In this document: positions 15,986-24,097 of the stretch, piece by piece
How positions within the stretch are numbered: the stretch's first letter is position 1
Layout: every line of letters starts with the position of its first letter
The notes under the pieces: generated by a model
Told to the model about the DNA's origin: nothing
The model's input: only the letters and a program-made list of their open reading frames with translations
Databases searched by the model: none
Translations under genes and position numbers: made by a program
Assembly: GCA_002328745.1 (NCBI GenBank)
Contig: DCVQ01000029.1
Coordinates: forward strand, 1 to 25,975
Length of the DNA: 25,975 nucleotides
Reading direction: 5' to 3'
Source of the DNA: Actinobacteria bacterium UBA2184
GTDB lineage: Bacteria; Actinomycetota; Coriobacteriia; Anaerosomatales; Anaerosomataceae

Positions 15986-17007
15986 CGCGCACGCTCCTTC
16001 CGGATGAGGAGCCACACGAAGAACGGTCCGCCCGCGAGCGCCGTGACGATCCCGACCGGGATCTCCACCGGCGCGAGCACGATGCGGGCGAGCAGGTCGG
16101 CCACCACGAGCACGATGGCGCCGGCGAGCATCGAGGCGGGAAGCAGCGCCCGGTGGCGCGGACCGATCACCAGCCGCACCATATGGGGCGTCATGAGGCC
16201 GACGAAGCCGATGAGCCCGGAGACGGCCACCGCTCCGGCGACCACGAGCGACGCCGACGCCAGCGCCACGAGCTTGAAGCGCTCGACCGACACCCCGAGC
16301 TGCCCCGCGCGCTCGTCGCCGAGCAGCATCAGGTCCAGCTCGCGGTGGAACAACGACGGCACCACGACGCCGGCGCCGAGCATGGCCGCGAGCATCGCGA
16401 CGTGCTCCCAGGAGCGGTTCTGCAGTCCGCCCATCATCCAGAAGACCACGCTCGTCATCGTCTCGCGGTCGTAGACCAGCACGAACGACGTGAGCGCCGA
16501 AAGCGTGTACGAGACCGCGATGCCGGCGAGCAGCAGCGACGTGGGATCGAGCCGCCCGCGCCTCGACGCCAGCCGCACCACGAGCACCATCGTGAGGACC
16601 GCGCCCGCGAAGGCGCCGATCGGCACGCCGACCGCCCGCGCCGCGTAGCTCGTGCCGAACGCGGTGAGCGCCAGCGTGGCGCCGAGGCCCGCGCCCGACG
16701 AGACGCCCAGGATGTAGGGGTCGGCCAGCGGGTTCTTGAACAGCGCCTGGTACAGGACGCCGGCGAGCGCCAGGGACGCGCCGACGAGGGCGGCCAGCAG
16801 CACGCGCGGCAGCCGCAGATCGACGATCACCGCGTCGGCGAGCGTGCCGCCGTGTCCCGTGAGCGCCCGGGACACGGCCGCGACGACATCGCCCGGCGGG
16901 ATCCGCACCGCGCCGAACGCCACGCCCGCGACGATCGCGAGCGCGAGCGCGGCGGCAAGACCCCCGAGAACGAGGGCGGTGCGCGATCTGCCGGGCGCAG
17001 GAGTCAT
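15982..17007 (-). CDS. btuC: Cobalamin ABC transporter permease, FecCD/BtuC family
   Basis: A 341-residue membrane protein with about ten helices. FecCD-family landmarks are RLPRVLLAALVGASLALAG, FKNPLADPYILGVSSGAG and GLIGFVGLMTPHMVRL, the last near the contact with the ATPase. The length is normal. It forms the translocation pore, probably as a dimer with two BtuD subunits, for corrinoid delivered by the lipoprotein BtuF. The ATG is at 17005-17007, one base after the btuF TAG, so the genes are tightly coupled. From sequence alone a siderophore permease would look the same; the upstream cobalamin riboswitch and the downstream adenosyltransferase decide the substrate. Confidence 0.94.
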   Translation of the reverse strand: MTPAPGRSRTALVLGGLAAALALAIVAGVAFGAVRIPPGDVVAAVSRALTGHGGTLADAVIVDLRLPRVLLAALVGASLALAGVLYQALFKNPLADPYILGVSSGAGLGATLALTAFGTSYAARAVGVPIGAFAGAVLTMVLVVRLASRRGRLDPTSLLLAGIAVSYTLSALTSFVLVYDRETMTSVVFWMMGGLQNRSWEHVAMLAAMLGAGVVVPSLFHRELDLMLLGDERAGQLGVSVERFKLVALASASLVVAGAVAVSGLIGFVGLMTPHMVRLVIGPRHRALLPASMLAGAIVLVVADLLARIVLAPVEIPVGIVTALAGGPFFVWLLIRKERAR

Positions 17008-17008
17008 G

Positions 17009-17968
17009 CTAGTCGCCGAACACGTCCGGATGGAGCGCCCCGGCGATCTGCCGGATGCCCTCCACCACGCGCGGGCCCGGCCTGCTCACCAGGTTGTCAT
17101 CCAGCAGGTACACGCGCCCGCTGGCGACCGCGGTGATGGCCGAGTAACCGGGCCTGCCGACGATGTCGGCAGGCACGCTCATCGAGCCCTTCGTCGCGAG
17201 ATAGACGTCGGGGTTCGCCTGGATGAGCTGCTCCACCGAGTAGGCCACGTAACCCGGCTCGCTCACCACGTTCTCGCCGCCCGCATGCTCGATAAGGTCG
17301 TTCAGCAGGGTACCACTCCCGACCGTGAAGAGCGGGTCCTGCGCGATCTCGAGGAAGCAGCGCACCGGTCCGCCTTCCACCTGCTCGGCGATGTCGTGGA
17401 CCTGGATCTCCATCGACTCAACCAGGTCGGCAGCCGCATCGGTCTCGCCGATGGCGGCACCGACCGTCTCGATCGACACGTAGAGCGCTTCGAGGGTCTG
17501 CGGGTCGATCGCGATGACCGACGCGCCGAGCGCCTCGAGCTGCCCGATGACCTCGGCTTGAACGCCGGTGGTGACGAGCACGAGGTCAGGCGCGGCGGCG
17601 GCGACGGCCTCGAGGTTGGGGCCGACGAAGTCGCCGACCTTGGCGATATCGGCCACCGCAGGCGGATAGTCGCAGTACGTGGTGACGCCCACGAGGCGGT
17701 CGAGCGCGCCGAGCTCGGCGACGATCTCGGTGTTGGCGGGGGCGAGGCTGACGATGCGCTTGGGCCTCGCGGCGATGGTCACTGCGCGGCCGGCGTCATC
17801 GGTGACGGTCACCGGGAAGGCGGCGCTGTCGGCCGCTGGCGGCTGCGAAGGCGTGACGTCGTCGGCGCCGCATCCGGCAAGAGCGCCGGCAAGCAGGATG
17901 GTGCATGCGGCGAGCGTCGCCACGCGTGCGGCGCTGCCACCTCGGATCCAACGGATGAGCGATAACAT
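17009..17968 (-). CDS. btuF: Cobalamin-binding lipoprotein, ABC transporter substrate-binding protein
   Basis: A 319-residue surface lipoprotein that captures corrinoids. The signal peptide ends at lipobox LAGC (C33), followed by a short polar linker and the two-lobed helical-backbone binding domain of the BtuF/FhuD class. Landmarks are PKRIVSLAPANTEIVAELGALDRLVGV, DYPPAVADIAKVGDF and the late VGRPGYSAITAVASGRVYLLDDN segment. The start at 17966-17968 is the first codon of the riboswitch-controlled operon btuF-btuC-btuD-cobO. Specificity for cobalamin is read from the riboswitch and from cobO, not from residues in the binding site. Confidence 0.94.
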   Translation of the reverse strand: MLSLIRWIRGGSAARVATLAACTILLAGALAGCGADDVTPSQPPAADSAAFPVTVTDDAGRAVTIAARPKRIVSLAPANTEIVAELGALDRLVGVTTYCDYPPAVADIAKVGDFVGPNLEAVAAAAPDLVLVTTGVQAEVIGQLEALGASVIAIDPQTLEALYVSIETVGAAIGETDAAADLVESMEIQVHDIAEQVEGGPVRCFLEIAQDPLFTVGSGTLLNDLIEHAGGENVVSEPGYVAYSVEQLIQANPDVYLATKGSMSVPADIVGRPGYSAITAVASGRVYLLDDNLVSRPGPRVVEGIRQIAGALHPDVFGD

Positions 17969-18033
17969 GATGTCTCCCTGCGTCTCGGTTCCTACACTCC
18001 GGCCGAAGATGCACGCGCCCCGAGCACGAAATC

Positions 18034-18057
18034 GGCCCTCGCCTGGCGGCGGGGGCC
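18034..18057 (-). terminator. Candidate expression-platform terminator of the cobalamin riboswitch
   Basis: On the minus strand GGCCCCCGCC pairs with GGCGAGGGCC around GCCA, with one mismatch, followed by GATTTCG. It lies between the riboswitch aptamer and btuF, where an intrinsic terminator would give off-control. The T-run is short, so control at translation or by Rho is also possible. Confidence 0.5.
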
Positions 18058-18140
18058 TTCGTCTCGAGGTCTGGGGTTCGGAGCGCTGTGGACCTGGCGC
18101 TGCGAGTTACGCCTCTTACCACGAAGGCCGCGTCGCGTGT

Positions 18141-18251
18141 GGTGCAGGCAGGTCTCCTGGCTTCGAAGCGCGCTCGCTTCGTCACAGTGGCGGGTCCGCG
18201 CCGGAATCGCACCGGCTTCCCTATTCTCCCGGTTGCCCGGGCACCTGCACC
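18141..18251 (-). ncRNA. Cobalamin (B12) riboswitch aptamer
   Basis: The minus strand has the conserved parts in order: P1 strand GGTGCAGG (plus 18244-18251), GGGAAGCCGGTG, CCGGCG, GCCACTGTGA, then the B12 box AGCCAGGAGACCTGCCTG, and the closing P1 strand CCTGCACC (plus 18141-18148), which pairs 8 of 8 with the first. It heads the btuF-btuC-btuD-cobO operon. High coenzyme B12 is expected to turn the operon off. Confidence 0.96.
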
Positions 18252-18270
18252 GTCTTCGGTTGTCCGCGCC

Positions 18271-18299
18271 ATCATAGCCCTCGCAACGCGGTCATGGAA
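18271..18299 (-). promoter_or_regulatory. Candidate promoter of the cobalamin operon
   Basis: On the minus strand TTCCAT (plus 18294-18299) and TATGAT (plus 18271-18276) are 17 bases apart, placed so that transcription starts just before the riboswitch aptamer. The -10 is good and the -35 is weak. Confidence 0.45.
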
Positions 18300-18366
18300 G
18301 GCCGCGAACCGCTACAATGGGAAACGGCAGTTCCGGGGCTGCGCCGGCAACAGGGGAAAGGCACGC

Positions 18367-19557
18367 ATGGACATCTTCCAGAAGGCGTGGGACTTCACAG
18401 AAGCGCGATCGGCACGCACCTCTGGTTACTATCCCTACTTCCAGGTGATCGAGTCCGAATCGGACGCCACCGTGTCGATCGACGGCCGCGAGCTCATCAT
18501 GCTCGGCTCGAACAACTACCTCGGCCTCACCACGCACCCGCACGTTCGCGAGCGCGCGCGGCAGGCGCTCGAGAAGTACGGCACCTCGTGCACCGGTTCC
18601 CGCCTGCTCAACGGCAACCTCGACATCCACGTGGAACTCGAAGAGCGGCTCGCACGCTTCGTCGGCAAGGAGAGCGCGCTCGTCTTCTCCACCGGCTTCG
18701 GCACCAACCTCGGCACGATCTCGGCCATCGTCGGCCGTCACGACTCGGTGGTCATAGACAAGGACGACCACGCGAGCATCTACGACGGCTGCAAGCTGTC
18801 GTGGGGCAAGACCATCCGTTACGAGCACAACGACGTGGCAAGCCTCCGCGAGGCGCTCGGCAAGGCCAATCTGGGGGACGGCGGCGCGCTCGTGGTGGTC
18901 GACGGCATCTTCTCGATGGAGGGCGACATCGCGCCTCTGCCCGACATGCTGCCGGTGCTCCGCGAGTTCGGCGCTCGCCTGATGGTGGACGATGCGCACG
19001 CCTCGGGCGTGCTCGGGCCGCACGGCGAGGGCACGGCCGCGCACTTCGGCGTCACGGACGAGGTCGACCTCATCATGGGCACGTTCTCGAAGAGCTTCGC
19101 GTCGCTCGGCGGCTTCATCGCGGGCGACGAGCTCGTCATCGACTACATCCGCCACGCATCGCGCCCGTTCATCTTCTCGGCCGCGATGGCGCCCCCGAGC
19201 GTCGGCGCGTGCATCGGCGCGCTCGACGTGATGGAGTCCGAGCCCCAGCATCGCGAGCGGCTCTGGGAGATCGTGCGCAAGATGCAGACCGGCTACCGCG
19301 AGCTGGGTTTCGACACCGGCACGAGCGAGACGCCCGTGATCCCGATCATCCTCGGGGACGAGATGCTCGTCTTCGGGTTCTGGCGCCGCCTCCTCGAGGA
19401 GGGCGTCTTCGTGAACCCGGTGCGTCCGCCGGCCGTCCCCGCCGGCCGCGCGCTGCTGCGCACGAGCTACATGGCGACGCACACCGACGAGCAGCTCGAC
19501 CGCGTGCTCGAGACGTTCGCGAAGATCGGCCGCGAGTTCGGCGTGCTGGAGGCGTAA
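18367..19557 (+). CDS. Alpha-oxoamine synthase, serine palmitoyltransferase-like
   Basis: A 396-residue PLP enzyme of the family that condenses an amino acid with an acyl-CoA (SPT, KBL, BioF, ALAS). The PLP lysine is K242 in GTFSKSFASLGGF and the ring-stacking histidine is H135 in DHASIYDG. The GTFSKS form followed by RPFIFSA, together with YPYF near the N-terminus, GSRLLNGNLDIHVELE and VDGIFSMEGD, resembles bacterial serine palmitoyltransferases such as that of Bacteroides. KBL and BioF usually have GTLGKA at the lysine. SPT makes 3-ketosphinganine from serine and palmitoyl-CoA. The ATG at 18367 has a GGGGAAAGG-like site. No bio or tdh gene is adjacent, while lipid genes lie downstream. The family is certain; the SPT activity is likely but not proven. 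Confidence 0.85.
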   Translation: MDIFQKAWDFTEARSARTSGYYPYFQVIESESDATVSIDGRELIMLGSNNYLGLTTHPHVRERARQALEKYGTSCTGSRLLNGNLDIHVELEERLARFVGKESALVFSTGFGTNLGTISAIVGRHDSVVIDKDDHASIYDGCKLSWGKTIRYEHNDVASLREALGKANLGDGGALVVVDGIFSMEGDIAPLPDMLPVLREFGARLMVDDAHASGVLGPHGEGTAAHFGVTDEVDLIMGTFSKSFASLGGFIAGDELVIDYIRHASRPFIFSAAMAPPSVGACIGALDVMESEPQHRERLWEIVRKMQTGYRELGFDTGTSETPVIPIILGDEMLVFGFWRRLLEEGVFVNPVRPPAVPAGRALLRTSYMATHTDEQLDRVLETFAKIGREFGVLEA

Positions 19558-19569
19558 GCCCGGAGGCGC

Positions 19570-20208
19570 CTACTCGTCGAGCGCGATCACGATCTCGCCG
19601 ACCTCCTGCCGTCGGCTCCCAAGGAGCACGACCACCGCGAACGCGATCACGGCGAGCGATCCCACCATCCCGAAGAAGCCGCGCAGATACTCGTCCCCGG
19701 AAGCGAAAACGGGACTATCGGGATGGAAGAGGTTCGGCAGTACCAGGACCAGCACCCACAGAGTGGCGGCGAGCAGGCCATCGAGCACCGCAGGGTGTCT
19801 CGGGCTGTCGAAGATCATCTGAACGGCGAAGACCACGAGCGCTCCTCCGAGCAGGCCGAAGGACATGAGCAGCCGCGGCTCATCCCACAGGATGGCGCCC
19901 CAGAGGACCTTCATGGACACGATCCCAAGCACCGTGTTGATGGTCCACAGGGGCAACGACACCCACCGGAACGCCTCGCCCCACGCGCGCAACCGCTTCA
20001 CGCCGAGCAGGTAAGCGGCTCCCACTGCCCCCGCAAGCGTGAACGTCGCCATGTTCACCCAGGTGGACGCGCCGTGGAACATCGCGAGCCGGACACCGTA
20101 GCCGAGCCCGACTGCCGGCGGAATGCTCAGAACCGAGAGCGCACACACCGCCGCAGCGGCGAGCATCACAACATACAGCACGGTGCGGGTCGTCTTCGTA
20201 AGCGGCAC
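19570..20208 (-). CDS. Divergent CcmC/CcsA-family (cytochrome c assembly) membrane protein
   Basis: A 212-residue membrane protein with about six helices. It aligns by eye with CcmC: RLAMFHGASTWVNM corresponds to the YLHVPAA helix with the first heme histidine, WGAILWDEPRLL to the tryptophan-rich WWD region (WGTWWVWDARLT in E. coli), and PNLFHPDSPV to the NTLHQ region with the second histidine. The tryptophan motif is reduced. CcmC handles heme for cytochrome c maturation outside the membrane. No other ccm/ccs gene or c-type cytochrome is in the window, so this copy is an orphan. The GTG start at 20206-20208 has GAGGAG upstream, and TAGAAT (plus 20242-20247) may be its -10 box. The homology is likely; the function is uncertain. 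Confidence 0.65.
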   Translation of the reverse strand: MPLTKTTRTVLYVVMLAAAAVCALSVLSIPPAVGLGYGVRLAMFHGASTWVNMATFTLAGAVGAAYLLGVKRLRAWGEAFRWVSLPLWTINTVLGIVSMKVLWGAILWDEPRLLMSFGLLGGALVVFAVQMIFDSPRHPAVLDGLLAATLWVLVLVLPNLFHPDSPVFASGDEYLRGFFGMVGSLAVIAFAVVVLLGSRRQEVGEIVIALDE

Positions 20209-20292
20209 GTCAGCTCCTCGGTCGGTCGGCGGTCAAACGGCATTCTAGCAGGCGCGCTGCCACGTGCCGACCCCGAGGTCCTCCGCCCGGCG

Positions 20293-21153
20293 CTAGCGCC
20301 GCGCCTTGCGCCGGATGCGCGCGACCGCCTCTGTGGCCGCTGCCTCCCCGGCAGCGATGATGCGCTCGGCAGCCAGGAACTCGAACGCCGAGACGTCGTG
20401 CACGTCAGGCGAGATGAGCACGTCGGCCTCGCTGACCGCGGCAGCCGTCACCGACCGCTCGAGCGTCTCGAGCGTTGCCGCCGCGAGCGTGAAGCCACTG
20501 ATGCCGGTGCGCCTGGGGCTCTGGCCCCGCATCGCCGATCTGAGACTCTTCAGCAGGCTCGCGTTCTCGCCGTCCCCGTTGACGATGACCGTCCCGCTCC
20601 CCGTCACCTCGACCGCCACCACGACGTCGGCGCCAAGCTCGCGCGCGAACGCGATCGGCACCGGCTCGGTGAGAAAACCGTCGACGAGTACCTCGTCCTT
20701 TCGTCGCACCGGCATGAACACCAGCGGGACCGACATGCTCGCCCGCACCGCCATCACGAGGTCGCCCGACGTCATCCGCACCGACTCGCTCCGCGCGAGA
20801 TCGGTCGCGACGCAGCCGAACGGCATCGTGAGCTGCTCGAACGTCTCCGGCAGGTGCGCGCGCAAGAACTCCTCGATGTGCTCGCCGTTGAGCATCGCGC
20901 CGCGATGCAGCGTGACGTCGGCCAGCCCGAGCAGCCCGCGGCTGTCGAACGTCACCGCTGCACGCGCGATGTCGTCCGGGGATGCGCCCGCAGCGTAGAT
21001 CGACCCGATCACCGCGCCCATGCTCGTGCCGGTGATCACGTCGGGCCGGAGTCCCTCGGCTTCGAGGACCCTCAGCACGCCGATATGTGCGAGACCCCGG
21101 GCGCTCCCGCTGCCGAGCGCAAGACCGAGCGTGCGCCGCCCGAAGAGCTTCAC
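20293..21153 (-). CDS. Patatin-like phospholipase (RssA/YlbK type)
   Basis: A 286-residue serine lipid hydrolase of the patatin family. The oxyanion loop GSGSARG (about residues 14-20), the nucleophile motif GTSMG with S44 and the catalytic aspartate in VDG (D158) are all present, so it should be active. There is no signal peptide or membrane helix, so it is cytoplasmic or peripheral. The GTG at 21151-21153 lies four bases after the stop of the CDP-alcohol phosphotransferase gene, with GAGGAA upstream; the open frame runs further upstream but inside that gene. It is the last gene of an acyltransferase / CDP-alcohol phosphotransferase / patatin unit, so it probably remodels or turns over the lipid made there. 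Confidence 0.9.
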   Translation of the reverse strand: MKLFGRRTLGLALGSGSARGLAHIGVLRVLEAEGLRPDVITGTSMGAVIGSIYAAGASPDDIARAAVTFDSRGLLGLADVTLHRGAMLNGEHIEEFLRAHLPETFEQLTMPFGCVATDLARSESVRMTSGDLVMAVRASMSVPLVFMPVRRKDEVLVDGFLTEPVPIAFARELGADVVVAVEVTGSGTVIVNGDGENASLLKSLRSAMRGQSPRRTGISGFTLAAATLETLERSVTAAAVSEADVLISPDVHDVSAFEFLAAERIIAAGEAAATEAVARIRRKARR

Positions 21154-21157
21154 GTCG

Positions 21158-21838
21158 CTACTTCCTCGCCTGGGCCTCGGCCTGTGCGATCCGCACGCCG
21201 TGATGCCACGACGAGATGAGGAATGCGAGCGAGAGCGCCGTGGCAAGCGCGATGCCGATGAGGTCGAAGGGCAGGAAATCGCCCAGAAGCGGCGTCAGGA
21301 AGAAGTCTTGGGCGAAGAAGATCAGCGTGTTGGTGATCATGATGATGAGCCGAAGCTCGGTGGGGCCCAGTGCGGCGTACGAGATCTTGAAGACCCCGTC
21401 GACGGCGGTGCGGACGTACACGTGCACCGACAGGACGAGATACCCGATGAGGGCGAAGAGCCCGATGTCGAACCGCATGTAGGGGGACATGCCGATGCCC
21501 ACGATGACGAGGAACTCGGAGATCACGTCGACTGTGTGGTCGATGTAGAAGCCGAACTTGGGCCGCTCGATCTTGCGGAAGCGGGCGAGCGTGCCATCGA
21601 GGCTGTCGCCGTACCAGTTGAGGATGAAGCCGGCGTTCACGAACCACAGCCACCACGCGCTCTGCTCCGTCAGCCAGTAGCCGACGAAGCACATGACCGA
21701 GCCGACCACCCCGAGCGCCGTGAGGACGTCAGGCGTGATCCACCGGGGACTCCGCGCCGCAAGCCACTGCAGCGTGGGGCGCTCGAGCGGCGCGGTCAGC
21801 GTCTGGTTCACCCGTGTATGTCGTTCGATGTCTGCCAT
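21158..21838 (-). CDS. CDP-alcohol phosphatidyltransferase family protein
   Basis: A 226-residue integral membrane enzyme that joins a CDP-activated lipid or alcohol to a second alcohol. The family motif is complete: D78, D81-G82, A85-R86, G96, D100 and D104 (DSLDGTLARF followed by FGFYIDHTVD), with the four aspartates that bind the metals. About five to six helices follow the N-terminal amphipathic part. The spacing between AR and G is one residue longer than in PgsA-type enzymes, as in some uncharacterised bacterial members. The acceptor alcohol cannot be read from the sequence: inositol phosphate, glycerol phosphate, ethanolamine or another. It lies between the acyltransferase and patatin genes on the same strand. 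The ATG is at 21836-21838. Confidence 0.9.
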   Translation of the reverse strand: MADIERHTRVNQTLTAPLERPTLQWLAARSPRWITPDVLTALGVVGSVMCFVGYWLTEQSAWWLWFVNAGFILNWYGDSLDGTLARFRKIERPKFGFYIDHTVDVISEFLVIVGIGMSPYMRFDIGLFALIGYLVLSVHVYVRTAVDGVFKISYAALGPTELRLIIMITNTLIFFAQDFFLTPLLGDFLPFDLIGIALATALSLAFLISSWHHGVRIAQAEAQARK

Positions 21839-21874
21839 GCGGTTGCAGCCCTTCTCGTGAGTGCTTCCCGGGGG

Positions 21875-22762
21875 TTAGTACCCGTGAACGCTGATGCCCG
21901 GCCACACCTCGTGCGGCATGATCCACTGCGATGGCGCCGCTGCGATGAACTCTTCGGCGACCGCGAGCACGCGCTCGGCGTTCGCCAGCTGGTCGGCGCC
22001 CTCCATCTCGATGTGTTCAGACGCCCTGAGCGAGTAGAGGCCGTCGGGCCGCAGCAGCGGCGCGATCACGATGATCGACGCACCGGTGCGCATCGCCAGA
22101 CGGACGTGCATGAGCGGCAGCGCCGCGCGCTCTCCGAAGAAGCGCGGACGCGCCTCGGGCGGAACTTCCGGCAGCGGCCGGTCGAGACCGGTGATCACCA
22201 CCCCGCCGTCTTCGAGACGGCGCGTGGCGCGCTTGAGCGCCTGGATCGACACGGGGGTCACCTCGAACCCGGCCCGCTTCCGCTGCTCGTTCTGCATGCG
22301 GTACCCGCTGTTCGGGTCGGCCACCGAGAGCACCTGCGCGTGCAGCCCCGCGTGGCCGAGCGCCTGGCCGACGAGATCGAAGTTGCCGGTGTGGCACGCG
22401 GCATAGATGCATCCCCGGCCATAGTCATCGCGAGCGAGCCGCTGGAAGGTCTCGTCGGAGTGCACGCGCCGCAAGATCGCCTCGGAGCCATCGCGCATGT
22501 GGTAGAGGTCGTAGAGGAACCGCCCGGCCATCTCGAGGTTCTCCCGGACGGCCGCATCCAGCGCCTCGCCGGCAAGGGCGCGCCCCGACACCATCCATTG
22601 GTTGAGCCGCGACGAGCGCACCAGCGTGCGCGAGGGATCGGCCGTCAGGCGCCGCGTCACGAAGCGCACGAACGGCCTGGCGACCGCCGGCGGCATGGCG
22701 CGGCTGATGCCGAGCGCCGTTGCGATCCCCGCCTTGCTGTTCGCGAAGGATTCCAGGCCCAC
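21875..22762 (-). CDS. Lipid acyltransferase, LpxL/HtrB/PatA superfamily
   Basis: A 295-residue membrane-associated acyltransferase of the lysophospholipid/lipid A acyltransferase group. The catalytic HX4D motif is H124-TGNF-D129, followed by GLDRPLPEVP and FFGERAALPLMHVRLAMRTGA, which match the conserved downstream blocks. In an actinobacterium the best-known relative is PatA, which acylates phosphatidylinositol mannosides; in Gram-negatives it is LpxL/HtrB. The GTG at 22760-22762 has GGGAGG upstream. It is the first gene of the unit with the CDP-alcohol phosphotransferase (36 bases) and the patatin, so it probably acylates a lipid built by that enzyme. TACACT on the minus strand (plus 22808-22813, reversed) may be its -10 box. 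Confidence 0.88.
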   Translation of the reverse strand: MGLESFANSKAGIATALGISRAMPPAVARPFVRFVTRRLTADPSRTLVRSSRLNQWMVSGRALAGEALDAAVRENLEMAGRFLYDLYHMRDGSEAILRRVHSDETFQRLARDDYGRGCIYAACHTGNFDLVGQALGHAGLHAQVLSVADPNSGYRMQNEQRKRAGFEVTPVSIQALKRATRRLEDGGVVITGLDRPLPEVPPEARPRFFGERAALPLMHVRLAMRTGASIIVIAPLLRPDGLYSLRASEHIEMEGADQLANAERVLAVAEEFIAAAPSQWIMPHEVWPGISVHGY

Positions 22763-22897
22763 GCGTCGCTTCCTCCCGTCCTCACCACTCGAGAAGACCC
22801 CTCGCTCAGTGTAGCAGGAGCATCCCGATTCACCTGCCCGTATACCGCCAGCCGCCGCCTGATGCTACGCTCATGTGAATCAGGCCGAGGAGGGCAC

Positions 22898-24067
22898 ATG
22901 ACGGCATCGACCGCGCCGGTCACTATCACCGAGATCCCGCTCGGGGATCCGCGCATCAGCGACTTCGTGGCGTTCCACTGGCAGCTCTACCGCAACGACC
23001 CGCTGTGGACACCGCAGCTCAACGCGGACCTGCTCGGCAACAAGATGCTCGGCATCAAAGGCCTCCTCACCCCCGAGCACGAGTACCACAAGACGGCGAC
23101 GGTCACTCACTTCATGGCGCATCGGGGGCAGACTCCCGTGGGCCGCGTGTCGGTCTCGATCAACCACCGGTTCAACGACTTCTACGACTCGCACTACGCG
23201 TTCTTCGGCTTCTTCGAGGTGGTCGAAGACTACGAGGTCGCCGCCGCGCTGCTCGACGCGGCGCGCGCGTGGGCCAAGGCGCACGGGGCGGCCGCGCTGC
23301 GCGGGCCGGGCGAGTACAGCAACGCCACGCACGAGCGCCAGGCCTGCCTGATCGACGGGTTCGACCAGGACGTGTACATCGAGCACACCTACAACCCGCC
23401 CTACTACAAAGACTTCATCGAGCGGTACGGCTTTGAGAAGTCGATGGACTACCACGCGTACCTCATCAACATCGCCGAGCCGCTGAGCGATCGGCTGGCC
23501 AAGGTCGCGGATGGCGTGCGCAAGCGGGACAATCTCGTGACGCGCATGGTGAACATGGACGACTTCCAGAACGATCTTCGCCTCGTCATCCAGATCTACA
23601 ACCAGGCCTGGGCGAAGAACTGGGGCTTCGTGCCGCTCGAGGAATGGGAAGCCGACGCGCTCGCCGAGTCGCTCAAGCCGATCATCGATCCGGGCATGTG
23701 CCGGTTCGCGTACTACAAGGGCGAGCCCGTGGCCGTGCTCGGCGCGTTCCCCGACCCCAACTACGCCCTGCGGCCGCGCTGGAAGTGGTACGGCGACTCG
23801 GACTACACACGTATCGCGCGCCTGTTCGCGACGCGCCGCTCCATCCCCCGGGTGCGGCTGATCTTCTTCGGGATAGTGCCCGGGTTCCGTCGGCTCGGTG
23901 CCGACGCGCTGCTCTTCGACGAGATGCACGCGTACGCCCGCACCAAGGGCTACCAGGAGTGCGACGTGTCGCTGCTTCTCGAGGTGAACGACCTCGTGAT
24001 CCGCGCCTCGGAGTTCATGGGTGGGCACCGCTACAAGACATGGCGCATCTGGGACCTGCCGCTGTAG
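22898..24067 (+). CDS. GNAT-fold acyltransferase, YghO-like family
   Basis: A 389-residue soluble protein of the YghO-like GNAT group. The N-terminal part has FHWQLYRNDPLWTPQL, then GRVSVSINHRFNDFYD and FFGFFEVVEDYEVAAALLDAARAWAKAHG, a degenerate acetyltransferase fold. The second half has GVRLIFF-like strands, GFRRLGADALLFDEM in the acyl-CoA-binding position and the end GGHRYKTWRIWDLPL. Bacterial ceramide synthase also belongs to the GNAT superfamily, and I recall it as resembling this family; that cannot be checked here. With an SPT-like enzyme 3.3 kb away, N-acylation of a sphingoid base is a plausible role. The ATG at 22898 has GAGGAGGG upstream. It is divergent from the acyltransferase operon, with a shared 135-base promoter region. 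Confidence 0.82.
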   Translation: MTASTAPVTITEIPLGDPRISDFVAFHWQLYRNDPLWTPQLNADLLGNKMLGIKGLLTPEHEYHKTATVTHFMAHRGQTPVGRVSVSINHRFNDFYDSHYAFFGFFEVVEDYEVAAALLDAARAWAKAHGAAALRGPGEYSNATHERQACLIDGFDQDVYIEHTYNPPYYKDFIERYGFEKSMDYHAYLINIAEPLSDRLAKVADGVRKRDNLVTRMVNMDDFQNDLRLVIQIYNQAWAKNWGFVPLEEWEADALAESLKPIIDPGMCRFAYYKGEPVAVLGAFPDPNYALRPRWKWYGDSDYTRIARLFATRRSIPRVRLIFFGIVPGFRRLGADALLFDEMHAYARTKGYQECDVSLLLEVNDLVIRASEFMGGHRYKTWRIWDLPL

Positions 24068-24097
24068 GGGCTCGCCCGGGTCGCCTGCGCTCGTGCC

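Larger units (their letters stand above)
17969..18366. other. Divergent intergenic region btuF / alpha-oxoamine synthase
   Basis: A 398-base gene-free stretch. Most of it is the cobalamin riboswitch leader on the minus strand (aptamer, candidate terminator and promoter, listed separately). On the plus strand, TACAAT at 18313-18318 is a -10-like box for the alpha-oxoamine synthase gene, without a clear -35. Confidence 0.7.

Noticed and set aside
14169..15992. 607-codon minus-strand frame read as one protein ending in CobO
   Set aside because: Only its last 176 codons are real (cobO); the upstream part is btuD in a wrong frame, and the ATG at 14699 overlaps the btuD stop.
21020..22897. Long N-terminal extension of the GNAT protein
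   Set aside because: It is antisense to the CDP-alcohol phosphotransferase and acyltransferase genes; the ATG at 22898 has a strong ribosome site and starts the homologous region.
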